Positions 25,758-38,520 are shown, numbered from the stretch's first letter. The stretch is 64,000 nt of DNA from Sipunculus nudus (GCA_026874595.1 CM049319.1:19765601-19829600), one strand, 5' to 3'. The notes: generated by a model from the sequence alone, not told the origin. Translations and numbers: made by a program.

Positions 25758-27354
25758 GAGGGTGATCCCTTGGAATTCCTAAACTTTCATTTATAAATAG
25801 TACAAATAAAATATCTCACTAGGTTTTGATTCTTGGCAGAATTGGTGCATATTTAATGAGGTCAGAGGTTACAAGGACATAATAAGACAAGTGGTATACC
25901 TATAATTTCAACATGTGATCTGTGACATCTGGGTTTTGGTGTACAATCAAAATGGCAGCCCCCGTAGGTGGTTTTGAGAAACTTGGAGAAACCTTTCACA
26001 GTTCAATAAGGATAGAGGTATGCAACACAAAAGTACGGTGGTGTCTACATGAGATTCTAGCTGTAAAGAGAGTTAGGTGGCAAGGGGAACTGTATTGCCA
26101 TTTAAGTTTGGAGAGGAATAACACTTTTTTGGACCATGCCCAAATTGTTAAATTATAGAAGGATATATTTAGCCTGTACCTCCACTTCTGCTTGGAATAA
26201 CAATATGTAAACAAAGTAGAGGACTCTAATTGATGCATGAGTATGCGTCTGAAGATACGTGGTGCACCAGGATTGCATTATCTATATGTTAGCTGTCAGA
26301 AGAATCCTCAGAGCAACCAGATGTCGGTTACAAAATCAGTGCTGTATCATCGTTATTTGCGGGATTTAATCATCCAGGTAGGGTGAAACAACATTTATTG
26401 TGCAAACTCTCCAAGCACGTGGCTGGGTGTAGTGTTGCTGTTGAACATGCTGCAGACATTACAACTGAGGCTTCTTGAGTCAAACGTAAACACTTTACAA
26501 AGGAAAAACATTCTGTGAGTTGGGGCTGGGTGTGTTCGAAAGCTCCGACAAGGTTCCTTCTCTCTATGTAATGATATGGTCATGGTTTATCTTTCTCAGT
26601 ACCAGGTAATCTGGGTGTATAGTCAAGTGCTTGGCTGTTTGGTTGTATGTCAAGTGGATACAGACCTGTACTTCTTGACCCCATGGACGAGCATATATAT
26701 GTCAAGGTAGAGACTACGATCTGGTAGAATTGGAGTTTCTACTGGTAGAAACTACGATCAGGGTCTCTGCTGGTAGAAACTACGATCGGAATCTCTACCA
26801 GTAGAAACTCCGATTCTACTGGTAGATACTCCAATCACAGTGTTTTTACCAGAAGAAAATGCGATTCTACTGGTAGGAACTCCGATTCTCCTGGTAGATA
26901 CTCCAGTCACAGTTTCTACCAGCAGAAACTGTGATTCTACTGGTAGGAACTCCGATTCTACTGGTAGAGAATCCAATCACAGTTCCTACCAGTAGAAACT
27001 GCGATCCTACTGGCAGGAACTTCAATTCTACTGATAGAAACTCTAACAATCCTGGTGAAATCCTGAAACAAGTTTCTATGGTTGTTAAAAAAGGGTCATA
27101 AGAAGAAAAGTCACAAATTTGGGTAGAAAAAAACAGTAAAAACATATTGTTTAAGGGGTATATTAAAAAAAATTAAATATGTGACTTGTTTCATACTTAA
27201 AATGAAGCTGCATCACCAACAGATGTAAATATAAAAAGACAGGACTCTCACGTTCAACAAAAATGTCACCAATCATCTGTTCAAAAGAATTTATTGATTA
27301 TGCAAGCTTTCATTTTTTGTCATTGATAAATGACAAGTTGTGATATAGTTCAGA

Positions 27355-28135
27355 AACCAGTGTTCCTGTGTGTAGAAAAGTGCATTTAATGATAAAGATG
27401 TTTAGATATGTCTTACAATATAAAGTTCTTGTGCAAAGTAAACTCTGCATTAAAAAGATTTAAGTAGTTTAGAAATCAGTGTTCTTATATAAAAACTATG
27501 AATGAAGTAAGTAGTTTAGAAACCAGAGAGTTCTTATGTATAATTAACTATGAATGAATTAAGTAGTTTGGAAACCTAAGGCCAAAAAAAATAAAAGGTA
27601 TGGTTCTCAGGCACTGCCCACATCAATTTTAGCCCCCCCCCCCCCCCCCCCATCAAAAATTTTTATTTTGATTTTATCTTTCAAGAACATAAATAATACA
27701 ATTTATGTAGCACTTTTACCTGTTTGGCAAAAAAGTTATTTTCATGCTTTTCCCTGATCATATGACATTTTTATCGAAATATACAAAAAAAAGGTAAAAT
27801 ATAAAATACCGCCCACCTGCACTGATTTCTGTGCCTGAGAACCAAACCTTTTTTTTGCCTTATACCTGGAAATTTCTTTTTTTTTGTCTAAGTGTTCTAA
27901 TGTATAATAAACTATGAATGAAATAATAAGTTTGAAAACTAGAGTGTTCTTATGTATAATAAACTATAATTGAATTAAGTAGTTTAGAAACCATAATGTT
28001 CTTATGTATAATAAAGTACAATTCAATGAACAAAGATGTTTAGAAACTGCAGTGTTCTTGTGTATTATAAAGTACAATTCAGTGAATAAAGATGTTTAGA
28101 AACTGCAGTGTTCTTGTGTATAATAAAGTATGATG
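27355..28135 (+). repeat. Minisatellite, unit about 52-57 bp, inside element B
   Basis: Units contain 'gtgttcttatgtataataaactatgaatgaa...tagtttagaaacca'. The array is split: 27355-27577 and 27885-28135, with the nested MITE between. Units to the right are the more regular ones. Confidence 0.75.
27578..27861. mobile_element. MITE nested in the element B minisatellite, about 284 bp
   Basis: The left end 'aaggccaaaaaaaataaaagg' followed by 'tatggttctcaggcac' is inverted at the right as 'gtgcctgagaaccaaacctt' followed by 'ttttttgcctt'. The interior holds a run of about 18 C (27634-27651). Minisatellite units resume on the far side, so it inserted after the array formed. Confidence 0.7.
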
Positions 28136-30404
28136 ACTGATTATGAAAGTGTTCATTTTCTTTTCATTGATAGAAGCCACACCTGAAAGGTTTAGATATA
28201 GGTATGCTTAATAGGTGATCATGGATCGATCACAGTTTCTACTGGTAGGAACTGAGATTGGAGTCTCTACCAGTAAAATTGAAGTTTTTACTGGTAGAGA
28301 TTCTGATCTTGGTTTCTTCCAGCAGAGACTTCGATCGTAGTTTCTACCAGTAGAAACTCTGATTCTACCAGATCACAGTCTCTACCCTGACATATATATA
28401 GATGGTTTAATACTTGTCAGCATTTTTCTCTCCTGCACTTAATGTGTTTTACACATTGAGAACCAGTGTTTGCTGTTATATCATTGAGGTGTTTAGTTAG
28501 AAGATCCTTGAGGGTTTTCAAAATTTTCAAGTACCTGTGTCCCTGAGACTGATGTTTTTATTTTATCTTGAGAAAAAAATAAATATATAAAAATATTTCA
28601 AAAGAACATTTGTGTATAATCTGTAGGATATCTGAGTAAAATGGGGTCTTAGATTTTAAAGAAAAATTTGTGTCCATTGAGAAAAGGTACCACAAAGTAT
28701 TGAAAAAAAAATAGATCCGTTTATGTTCATTGAGAAAATACTGTAAAAAAAAGAAATACAGAGAAAGGTGTTCCATACTGTGGGGGAAAACAGGCTTTTG
28801 TAAAATCAGAAGAAAATGGGTTTGCAATGTACCTTAAAAAATAAGGTTCCAGATGATGCTTTGAAGACCTGTTCCTATGTGCCTTTAGCAAAATAGGGTT
28901 TCTGGATTATTGCCCCATGCCTACATTAGCCTAAAATTAATGAGGCTTAATGATAACCTATCATTCTTATCCAATGTAACCTTTATCTTCATTCAATGGA
29001 TATTTATCTTAAAAAAAACGAAAGTGAAAAAGTACTCAAATCCATTGCAAAGTGATACTGGTACATGGGTTTTGCATTACAGTTCATGTAGAATGACTTG
29101 GTCCTATCTTGGAAATCCTTGCAGTTGATAAATTAGAGACAGATCAGAGGGCTTGTAAACAATAGTCCCCGCCTACTTGCTGAAACAACTGATTATATTT
29201 AATTAAGGAGGAAGTGTTTGATTTCACACTTGAGATGCTGCTATCCGAGGTCTGGCTAATATGGTGGGGCACTCCACCGCTATACATCGGAAGGGTTACT
29301 TTTGACAGCAAGTCAGCGTTCATCATCATGTTGCTGGGGACTTTCGCAAGAGCTGCGGAAACTGTTGATTGGCTATCAAGTGGTTGGCTGGTTTAGAGCC
29401 AAGTAACTGTTAGCGATAAAGTTTTAATGAGCCAAAATAAACTGACAGGATTGCGAAAACCAGGACAGCTGAGAGAGCAACGATAAAAGTGCTTGTGTAA
29501 AATCAGATAGGTTTAAGGCATGTGTGTTTGTTTACAAGTACAGCTAAAAAATATTTTGCACTCTGGGATAAGGTTAGGCGTGGAAATTTTTGATTATCCT
29601 TACTTTGACTTGAATATTAATGTCAGAGGTGTCAGGTTTTATGTTGACTTTTTTGACAGGTACATGGAATGGGTGGGGTATCCAACATTGCCTGTGGTTT
29701 CATGGCAAGTTTTAAGTGTTTGCGCAGTTGACATGTGTTTATCTCCCCGCGGGTACACCACATATACAAATCGGTACAGGTTACCCAGGGGTTCGAAGGA
29801 ACAGGTTTTATTGTACAGTGATTGTGGTGTCTTGCGTCATATGTAGATGGATTGAGAATAAGGAGACACTATAACTCCTATCTGAACTGTCAGTCAACCA
29901 GACCTGCAGCAGGCTCAAAAACCTCTTGTCCCAGACTCTGCTTAATTCTAGCAAAATTAAAGAACCAGCTTGCCTAAACATATGAACTCTACCTGGCAAA
30001 GCTTAAAATCCCACGGTGTTTATTAATGTATGGTCACCACTTATGTCCCTTCATGTATATGAGAATGAACTCAACTTGACACAATGTCAAATCCCTGATG
30101 TATTTATTAATGTATGGCCACCACTTAGGTTCAATAATTTATGTGACAATTTATCACTTGTGGGTGACATATGTATCGTGACCACTTAATGTCACAGTAT
30201 TGAGATTAAAGCCCGGTCACGATCTGTGATGCTCATGTTGTAATGGTTGAATAAAGAAAAAGAAGTGAATTAGCTTGACAAGTGTTATTGCACAGGTGAC
30301 TGACTGAAGATTAAATCTATTTAATTGTTTGATCTTGGTTACATTAATTTATCAAATTTATTAAGCTAACCTCTGTCTTGGTACAAAGGTAAAAGTCAGG
30401 ACCA

Positions 30405-30760
30405 TATATAGTTATACACCCTTCTAGGACATATTATGGTATACCCATGGTCCATTAGTCTGTGTGTCTGTTGGGCCATCCATCAATAAACTTTTATTGT
30501 CACCACTATAATTAACCAGGGCATTGAAGGATTTTCACAAAACTAACCATAACTATATATCAATAGATTATCTCCCCCAAGTTTGATTATAGGTAAAATG
30601 ACTTACCAAAGACCTGATGGATTTTCTTGAAACATTACCAGTAGTTTCTCACCTGAGTTAAATCTTCTGCAAAACTCGAGCATATTAAATTATGTCAGAG
30701 GTCACAAGACATATGATTGGTGTTTTATGTACCTTTGCGGTGCTCTTGTCAGATTCCAAT
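30405..30760 (+). repeat. Dispersed repeat with 'acccatggtcca' and 'aggtcacaag' blocks
   Basis: It shares 'ttatgg.atacccatggtccat' and 'ttaccagggc.t...ggattt' with 36285-36500, and the block 'gatggattttcttgaaac ... aaattatgtcagaggtcac' with 47150-47250. These are diverged copies of one family. Confidence 0.65.
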
Positions 30761-32355
30761 GATATTCTATGATTATGACATTAAAATATCAGCCCCATGA
30801 ATGCTGTTCCTTAAAATACTCTTTAAACACTGGTCCAGCATGTATCAAGGTGACTTTTACACATTCCTATGGTAACCAAACATTAACTGTGACAACTGGA
30901 TTCTGTAGGTACTATTAAGTAGGCTGGTAAGCCTACTTGAGTTTTGATACAAGCAATATTGAGGAATGCATTGCAGTGGTCTGCCATTGTGTTTCTTTCA
31001 TATTGTGGTAAAAGCCCAAAATCTGAACATTAGGCTACAAATTATGAATTAACCTAAAAGAATACACATGAACTCACAACCCAAACTGAAACTCTGTCTC
31101 TATAGTAACGAGTCATTTCCTGTATTGCATACAAGTTGGCTGTGTCCAGTAACTGTGCCAGCCATGCCTGTATACATGCTAAAAGAAATTCAACAAACAT
31201 GTGGCGGGAAATACCATAATGCTGAGTTAAAACAGAACTTTTCTCACTCATGTTTGGTATTGTTAGAAAGTATACTAAAAAAGGCTAATGTTTGGTCTGG
31301 TTTATGTCAGTTGACAGTGTACCTGTAAGCCATGAGTCGTTGTCAGAAATGACCAAAATATTTGCATCCGCATAGAGCCTTTTAATGCGTTCCTCGCTGA
31401 AGGATGTAACAGCACTCTGACAGCCAGTGCCCTGGTCATAGACTTTCTAATATCAGAGGGCTGATAAAGCGCTAACCAAACTTTTGCTTCTGACACAAAA
31501 CTCCCCCAACTGCAGTCACTGAACTGAATTCTTCTGAGTTATCCCTGTCTTGATGTGTTGTGATACCTTTTGAAAAGGACAACTAGATATGATCTGGTAT
31601 CTCTTTTGCCAATATTCTGGCAGACACCATGGATAAAAATTCATTCAATCATTTAAACTTTAAGTATGGTATATATAAGGGTATGTCAGGGTAAATCAAC
31701 AAAATAAATAAGAAATTTTCTCTATATTCAAGAAACACTGATTAACCATGTTGTGCATTTAAGTATGAGCACGCACATGAAGAGTATATATGTACATTAT
31801 GGAAGTCCAATTTATAATATTTTAGATTCCTAATGTTCTCTAAAAATATTCAGGTAAATAATAGAACTTACTTATCTGAAAAACATCTTGAATAAATGAT
31901 TACCAAAATAAAAAAAAATGCATTCATGAATGCATTCTAAATCCTAACAGTATTTGTATTCGTATTCAAACACTTCCTTTTTACTTGCATTCATATTTGT
32001 ATTCACATTAATGGAATTGTAGAAGAGTAATTCAAAGTCCAAAACAGTTAAGCTCTCATTATACTATTTATTACATAATATGGTGATACAGTGAGGCTGG
32101 CAGGCTTGCTAGGCGACTGGTGACTGCTGGTACAGGATAATTTTAAAGCATAAACACTGACAAGTGATAATTTTAAATTGTAAACACAGACTTGTCCATT
32201 GGGTTTCTGAGGACCAAATTGACCCTTAATTGCGCATCTGTTACATGCTCCTCTGATTTTAATGGGTCCATGTTTGCCACAAATGAAGAATTCCTATAGT
32301 TTTATTGCTGCTGTATGAGCAACACCTAAAATATTTATCTTTTATTATCTTTCAG

Positions 32356-32756
32356 ATTTATGTATTGGAGTGACTGGGGAGAAGTACCCAAAATAGAAAA
32401 AGCTGGCATGGACGGAAGTTCACATTCGAGATCTGTGATCATCAATAAGGAAATATTCTGGCCAAATGGTTTAACGTTGGACTACAAAGATTCACGAATA
32501 TACTGGGCCGATGCAAAGCTGGGCTTTATCCATAGCTGTAATTTTGATGGGTCAGATCGAAGAGGCATTGTGGACAAAACATCACCCCATCCATTTGCGC
32601 TCACTGTGTTTCAAGATACAATTTTCTGGACAGACTGGGAAACTAGAGCAATACATGCATGTAATAAACACTCAGGAATAGGCTGCCGAGAAGTCCACAA
32701 TGACATCTATTCTCCCATGGATATTCATGCTTACCATTCATCTCGACAACCTTACG
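32356..32756 (+). CDS. LRP6: LRP5/6 exon 3: second half of propeller 1
   Basis: Residues 131-265. The acceptor ends tctttcag; the first base completes the Gly codon split by exon 2. It reads [20 protein letters not shown], then [43 protein letters not shown] and ends [15 protein letters not shown] plus one base (donor gtaagc). It supplies the remaining blades of propeller 1, in family knowledge the site for Wnt9b/Wnt1-type ligands and for Asn-X-Ile motif inhibitors. The blade motifs are YWSD, YWAD and FWTD. It is separated from exon 2 by a 10.1-kb intron. Confidence 0.97.
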
Positions 32757-34165
32757 GTAAGCAACAACTATTTCTTTATCAACGTTCTTTTCCCCATAAC
32801 TCTGGTTTATCTTGTCATTGAAAGTATACAAATGCAAGTGTACCTCCTTTTACTCCACAATTGACCAATTATAGTCCATTTCATCCCCTCATTTCCACCT
32901 GTTTTTTGCTATGCAAATTTTTATTAGTTGCATTTCAAGGGAAACAATTATAGTGGATAGTAGAGGATTAAAGGACCTAATTTTCAACAAGGTAAATAAA
33001 TACCTACCTTACACTTTATTTAAGAAACAGAATTATTTGAAAATATGAATAATCAGTCTACATTTTACATCATATCAGACCCACTTATGGCGGTCAAGGT
33101 CATTGGTCACATGCAAAAACAGCCTAAAATGACAGTTGCTGATTGGATGATCTCATGTAAACACTCTAAAAATATAACCAGCTCAAACAAAGATGGCTAC
33201 TTGTGGTGGGACACATCATATCTGCTAGATCATAGTGAAGAGACTAAAATGTTGTGAAACATAAACGGGGGAATTATTGTAAGATTCTTAATTGCCATAT
33301 TAGTTTGTCACCTCCATATGTAGTTTCCTAGGAAATAATTGAAAAATATAAACTTTTAAGAGAATTATCTGCAAAAAACAGGTGGACAGCAGGTGGTGAA
33401 ACGGACTATAGTTAAAAAAAGTTCTGAAGATGAATTTTATAACTTATGACGATATTAAGAGCTAAATAGCAAGAAGGTTTAGTAAGGTATGCTCTTAAGT
33501 ACAATTTAGTTGACTAAGATTGAGAATGTGGTCAGCATTAGCCGTGGTCAATTTAGTGGGGAAACCATTAGACTAAAGTGGTAAACACAAAGTACACTCT
33601 TGTCGAGTAAGATAGAAAATTGGTCAGGGACAAATGGTTGCGATTGCAGTGGTTATGTTAGGCTGTGAGAGTATTGCATCCATATGTGTGAGTAAACTTG
33701 AAGTACATCTATATGTGTTCATATAGGATTGTTGATGTTATCACGGAGGTCATGGCGTCAGGGACATCCCAAACGGAACATCCCAAACAGAACACTTGTA
33801 GTCTATACCAGTACCTGTGTCAATTTTTCGGGGATATCTTTTATACAAAGTAGACTGTAAATAGTTCAGGCCAAAGGTTGCAGAAGCCATTCCATCAACT
33901 GCTGAGTGAATGATGTCTTTACCTGCACTGAATTCATATGAGGCATATAATCCAAAATTTGGCAAGACACTTCACAATGTTTGTGATATATTCATCACTG
34001 GAGAAAGAGTTATAGTATTTCCTTCTTATGACATCAGTTGGTAGGACATCATAGGTAACCGACCTTTGTGACTTCACTATTGTCTTATAAATAGCTTTCA
34101 CAACCATAGAAATTAAAAGCTTTAGAACTGTGTTGGAGCGTTTTTTAGAGCTTATTAGCATAATT

Positions 34166-35166
34166 GTATCCCCAGACAAAGTCGGGATACTATGGTTTCA
34201 CGATGGTCCCACCGCCACGGCCGCAAGAAGAAAAAGCAAGATTCAATTGATTTTGGGATCATGAGGTCAAAGGTCAAGGTCACAGGACACATTTTTAGAT
34301 TGTGGATGCATTTTCAGCCAAACAATTCATCTCAGATTCTTCATCTTGCACATATAGTTCACCTGCCAAGAGTGAAAGACCCCTATCAATTTTGAGGTCA
34401 CAAGGTCAAAGGTGAAGGTCACAGGAGCCATCTGTCCAAAAATTAGTTTTTGGATGATAATTCCTGCTTTTATTGATGTATGGATTTCAAACTTGACTTG
34501 TATATGTCCCATTGGAAAAGCAAGACCCGAATTGATTTTGGGGTCATGAGATCAAAGGTCAAGGTCACAGGACACATCTTTAAAAAGATGTGGATGCATT
34601 TTCAGCCAAACATTTCATCTCAGATCTTTCATCTTGCACGTATAGTTCACCTGCCAAGAGAGGAAGAACCCTGTCAATTTTGAGGTCACAAGGTAAAAGG
34701 TGAAGGTCACAGGAGCCATCTGTCCAAAAATTAGTTTCTTGATGATAATTCCTGCTTTTATTGATGTATAGATTTCAAACTTGACTTGTATATGTCCCAT
34801 TGGAAAAGCAAGACCTGAATTGATTTTGGGGTTATGAGGTCAAATGTCAAGGTCACAGGACACATCTTTTAAAAGATTGTGGATACATTTTCAGCCAAAC
34901 ATTTCATCTCAGACATTTCATCTTGCACAAACAGTTCCCCTGCCAATAGAGGAAGACGCCTGTCAATTGTGAGGTCACAAGGTCAAAGGTGAAAGTCACA
35001 GGAGCCATCTGTCCAAAAATTAGTTCCTGAGATGATAATTCAAGCTTGGATTAATATATTGATTTCAAACCTGACTTATATATAGCTCATCAATAAATCT
35101 AAGGTCAAAGGTCAAGGCCACAGGAGCCTATTCTTAAAGGGGGGGCCGTACTATGTCTGGGGATAC
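34166..35166. mobile_element. 1001-bp element with short TIRs and a 288-bp tandem array
   Basis: The left end gtatccccagacaaagtcgg is inverted at the right as ccgtactatgtctggggatac (about 20 of 22 bases). The interior is about 3.2 copies of a 288-bp unit starting 'ggaaaagcaagacc.gaattgattttgg'. Every unit carries 'ggtcaaaggtcaaggtcacagga' and 'cacaaggtcaaaggtgaaggtcacagg' versions. No transposase frame exists. No clear target duplication was seen. Confidence 0.8.
34232..35130 (+). repeat. 288-bp tandem array, about 3.2 units
   Basis: Landmarks recur at intervals of about 288 bases: 'cattttcagccaaac' near 34310, 34597 and 34888, and 'tgtatatgtcccattggaaaagc' near 34499 and 34787. The last unit is more diverged and truncated. 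Confidence 0.88.
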
Positions 35167-36284
35167 TCTGGCACCTGCAGTGCCAAGAAATGTCTAGTTA
35201 GGTCAAAGGTGCGGAGCTTACAGGCTGTGGTGATTAGGTCTACTGTATTTTGGCTGATTGGGATTTAGGGCTCTTGAGCAGGGGATTCTGTTGGAAAGAA
35301 CATAGTTTAAACACCAGGAAGAAAAATTAAAATCACATTAGCCTGATATAGATTGACACTTTTGGTTTCTGACCTGAGATATCTTTGCATTTGATGTTTT
35401 GTTGTATGCAAAGCTGCTCTATTAGAGATTGTAATTAAATCCCACATAGGGATAGCAAGCTGCTTAATACACTGTTGTTATGTTTGAGAGATAAGTGATT
35501 GTCAATGTGGAGTAACAGCAAAATATACATGAAAAATATTTGTATTTAATGCTGCTCAGATGTGACCCACACTGGAGGTAAAAAAAAACACATGATTTTA
35601 AATCTTCTGTGTAGAGCCAGCTCCTGGTTGGTGTTTGTATAAAAAGGTGTTGTGTGGCATGTGAAATTGTAGTACCGTGTCAAAGGTCACCCATGCGGGG
35701 TTGTTTTTTTGTCAGCTTTCTTTGATGTCTTCTTTGATGTCTGCATTCTTGAGTCTGATTGCAATGTGTATAATTTGCCCTATGTGTTTTTAGCAACTGT
35801 TATATGTGTTAGTTGTTGTTTTTCTCAAAGTCGGCTGTACCGTTAAGTGGAAGATTTATATTTACAGTATCGTGGAGTTCACTTGTTGACAATGTAGCAC
35901 AGAATAGAGAGTGAGTTAAACGGTATGCTCTTTTAACATCTTAGGAAAACCCACTGGTGTTCAGATAATATTTCTTCTGAATTAGACTTTCTGCAGTCAT
36001 TTGACCTTGAACTTGAGACCCGCAGAAAAAAATTACATCATTCATGATTGGTTAGAAAATGTCACTGACTGCCTGTATTTAAATCTTGTTTATGTTCACA
36101 TGTAATATTTTGAGTTTCTTGTGCATGGAGGCTGTTCAGATAAATTTGTATACAGAATATATAATATGCTTTATAAAAATAATATATTTATATCCATAAC
36201 ATCAAAGTCCAGTTCAGCAGTAACTCGCATTCTCAGTAAATAATGATTATTATAAATTGAGAATCAGTACGACCATGAAATTTT

Positions 36285-36500
36285 TAAAAGATGTATTATG
36301 GAATACCCATGGTCCATCCTTCAACTTTTAGTGATGCTCTGATAACTTACCAGGGCTTAGATGGATTTCAGAAATTGTTATATGTATATGACATTAATTA
36401 TTTTTTAGAATAATCATATAATCTGTGTCTAGATTAGGGGATTTACTCTTGATTTGATTTGCCTGAAGTCAATGAGGTCAGTACCTCATTCGTTTGATAG
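36285..36500 (+). repeat. Dispersed repeat, partial copy
   Basis: It is a partial, diverged copy of the 30405-30760 family, sharing 'gaatacccatggtccat', 'ttaccagggcttagatggattt' and a terminal 'caatgaggtcag' block. Confidence 0.55.
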
Positions 36501-38225
36501 AGTGGCTTAATTTCTTAAAATTCTACTTACAAGGGGACCTCTATGATACAGAAATCTTTAGACACCTAACATATACTTGAGGCATACCCTTGTATAGAAG
36601 ACCTTAGTACTGTATGGATAGCATATTTGGAGGTTTGCCCTGTTTTTAATACAGACATCTCCCTATTGAGGCCAAAAGCTCAGGACCCATGATAGAGAAA
36701 GCTCTTTAACTATAAATTTCAGTGGCCTTGTTCAAGATGGAATGGTCTTTATATAACAAAGTTAAGGATTTAATTTTTTGCAAAATTTTGTACAGAATCA
36801 GTCTCAAATTAGAGTGCACTATGCAGCGTGCATATCCCCCCCCCCAGCCAAAACAATCCTACTGGAGCAGTCGTTTTTTTTCCAGATTTACACTTAAATT
36901 TATCCCTGCTCTTGTGGAAATAGATTCTGTCATTCTGGTGAAATGCTGCTATTAAGAAATAGTATTATGGATTATATCTTTATCCACGTTCACACAAAAT
37001 TTACAGGCTATTATTCCCTTGTCTGTGTTCACCCATTCACAAAGTTTTGTTGAAATGGCTGTCATTTTGGTGTAGTAATCAGACAAACAATGAAAAGGAT
37101 TAATACATAACCTCCTAGGCTGAAGATAACCAAGTCAGGAGGATGGGGTTGCTTGAATAAAACTTGAACTGATGTTAACATATGGGAGAGGTTTGTTAAG
37201 GGAATGGGGAGGGAGGGAATGTCAGCAAGTCTAGGTGACTTGATGAAATCTGTGATGCGAGCAAGCTGGCCTCCTAATGAAGATACAGCCGCAGCAGACA
37301 TGGCCCTCAGCAGGTCCGTATACATCAGAGCTGGTGTGTTGAGAGCACGTCAGTTTACCTTGGTAGCCTGTCAGTATGGGGCCTTCTGGGGCCGTTCCGT
37401 ACCTTTGTGAGCCAACCATGCGTATCATTAACTTGCTAGCCAGAGAGCCCCGACTGGATGCCACCTTTTGTAAGGTCCTGCCAACCTGCAGGTTTTTGTA
37501 CCTATCTGATAATATTTCAGCACTAATGGAGCTGAAAGGTCACTCTCTAGTAGGGGAGGTACAAAGGGAGGGCTATGACCTGCCGGGTCACGGTGGGATC
37601 AAGACAATTCTTGTTGGCATGGTTGACAGCTCTATTTGTTCTGCTGGGATGGTTATGTTTTTGTTGCAGGTTTTTTGCTACATGCCTGTCATTTACCATC
37701 ACCTGTGCAGTTGAACAAGAGTAGATACAATTTCTTTTTTTTCCGGAATGTAAAAGATTGGTGGATGCCAACTGGGATGTCTTGTAACTGGGTTCTGAGT
37801 GGCACTGTTGCTATCTTGCACTCGGTGATATCCAGTATCTATATTCTTATCATAACTGGTATAATTACTTACAGAATATTGTTTGGCAAAAATATCTGTT
37901 TGATTAGTTATGATTAAGATATTGTGCTGTTGCAGTCATTCTAAATCATATGACTATTGGTCAACCTATAAATCTGTATAACTGCTTGAGAAGTTGATTC
38001 GAACTAGTGTCTAACAAATTGTCTGATACAAGTGTTGAATATAATACGAGTTACTGGATTGCTCTGACATGAATTTGATATGATTATCGATAGCCCTGAC
38101 AGTTGCTTTGTTTTTAATCACTCTGAGGAGAATCAACAACAGAAATAAGAACAAACTATTGACATTACAGAGGGCATAATTAAGATATAGAATTCTTAAG
38201 CTATGATTCTTTTTACACAGTTGAG

Positions 38226-38520
38226 GTTGCTGATAAAATATGTGTTTGTATATGTAATATACATAATGTGCACATATGCTATATATATTATTTATGTATG
38301 ATATATATTATAAATGTAAATGGTCACAGTATGCAATTGCAGCAAGGCTGATTTCTTTAATGCGGTCGCGGTTGCTGATAAAATATATGTTTGTATGTGT
38401 AATATACAGAATATTTACATATGATATATATAATATTTATGTATGATATATATAATAAATGTATGTATCCCAGCATTGTGAAAAGTGGCTGTGAAAGATT
38501 AAGAAACCAGCTGCTTAAAT
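38226..38520 (+). repeat. Tandem duplication, 145-bp period, with TA-rich core
   Basis: 'gttgctgataaaatatgtgtttgtatatgtaatatac' at 38226 recurs at 38371 with few changes. Each copy is followed by a (ta)-rich patch, 'atgatatatata', able to form hairpins. Confidence 0.75.

Larger units (their letters stand above)
26700..28392. mobile_element. TIR element B, 1693 bp, palindrome-rich ends
   Basis: The ends are TGTCAAGGTAGAGACTACGATCTGG and, inverted with a few changes, ccagatcacagtctctaccctgaca, both TA-flanked. The inverted ends are unequal: left about 26700-27055, right about 28226-28392. Each is an array of 'ttctactggtagaaact' palindromes alternating with '(a/c)cgat(c/t)' blocks. The interior is a minisatellite of about 52-57 bp interrupted by a nested MITE. 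No transposase frame is present. It shares its first eight bases and a CGATCTGG core with element A but otherwise differs. Confidence 0.83.
22230..32355 (+). other. Intron 2, 10.1 kb
   Basis: It starts gtaagt and ends tctttcag. It contains poly-C tracts (22757-22766, 22817-22833), a tRNA-derived SINE (22911-23235), a MITE relic (24003-24174), an R1 copy (25388-25757), element B with a nested MITE (26700-28392) and a dispersed repeat (30405-30760). Between these the sequence is AT-rich, with a GC-richer stretch at 29150-29480. A short reverse copy of part of the element A interior lies near 31915-32025. I see no exon in it. Confidence 0.85.

Noticed and set aside
26758-27145. Minus-strand frames repeating STSRIGVPTSRI-like peptides.
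   Set aside because: They are produced by the ttctactggtag units of the element B end; there is no start context, domain or partner gene.
29640-29720. 'acaggtacatggaatgggtgggg' resembles the starts of exons 7 and 11 and was considered as an extra or decayed propeller exon.
   Set aside because: Similarity ends after about 20 bases, no YWTD or LDG signature follows, and exon 2 already joins exon 3 in frame.
37062-37325. 87-codon minus-strand frame with a protein-like composition.
   Set aside because: No recognisable family, no neighbouring exons in phase, and the right half overlaps dispersed-repeat text near 37090.
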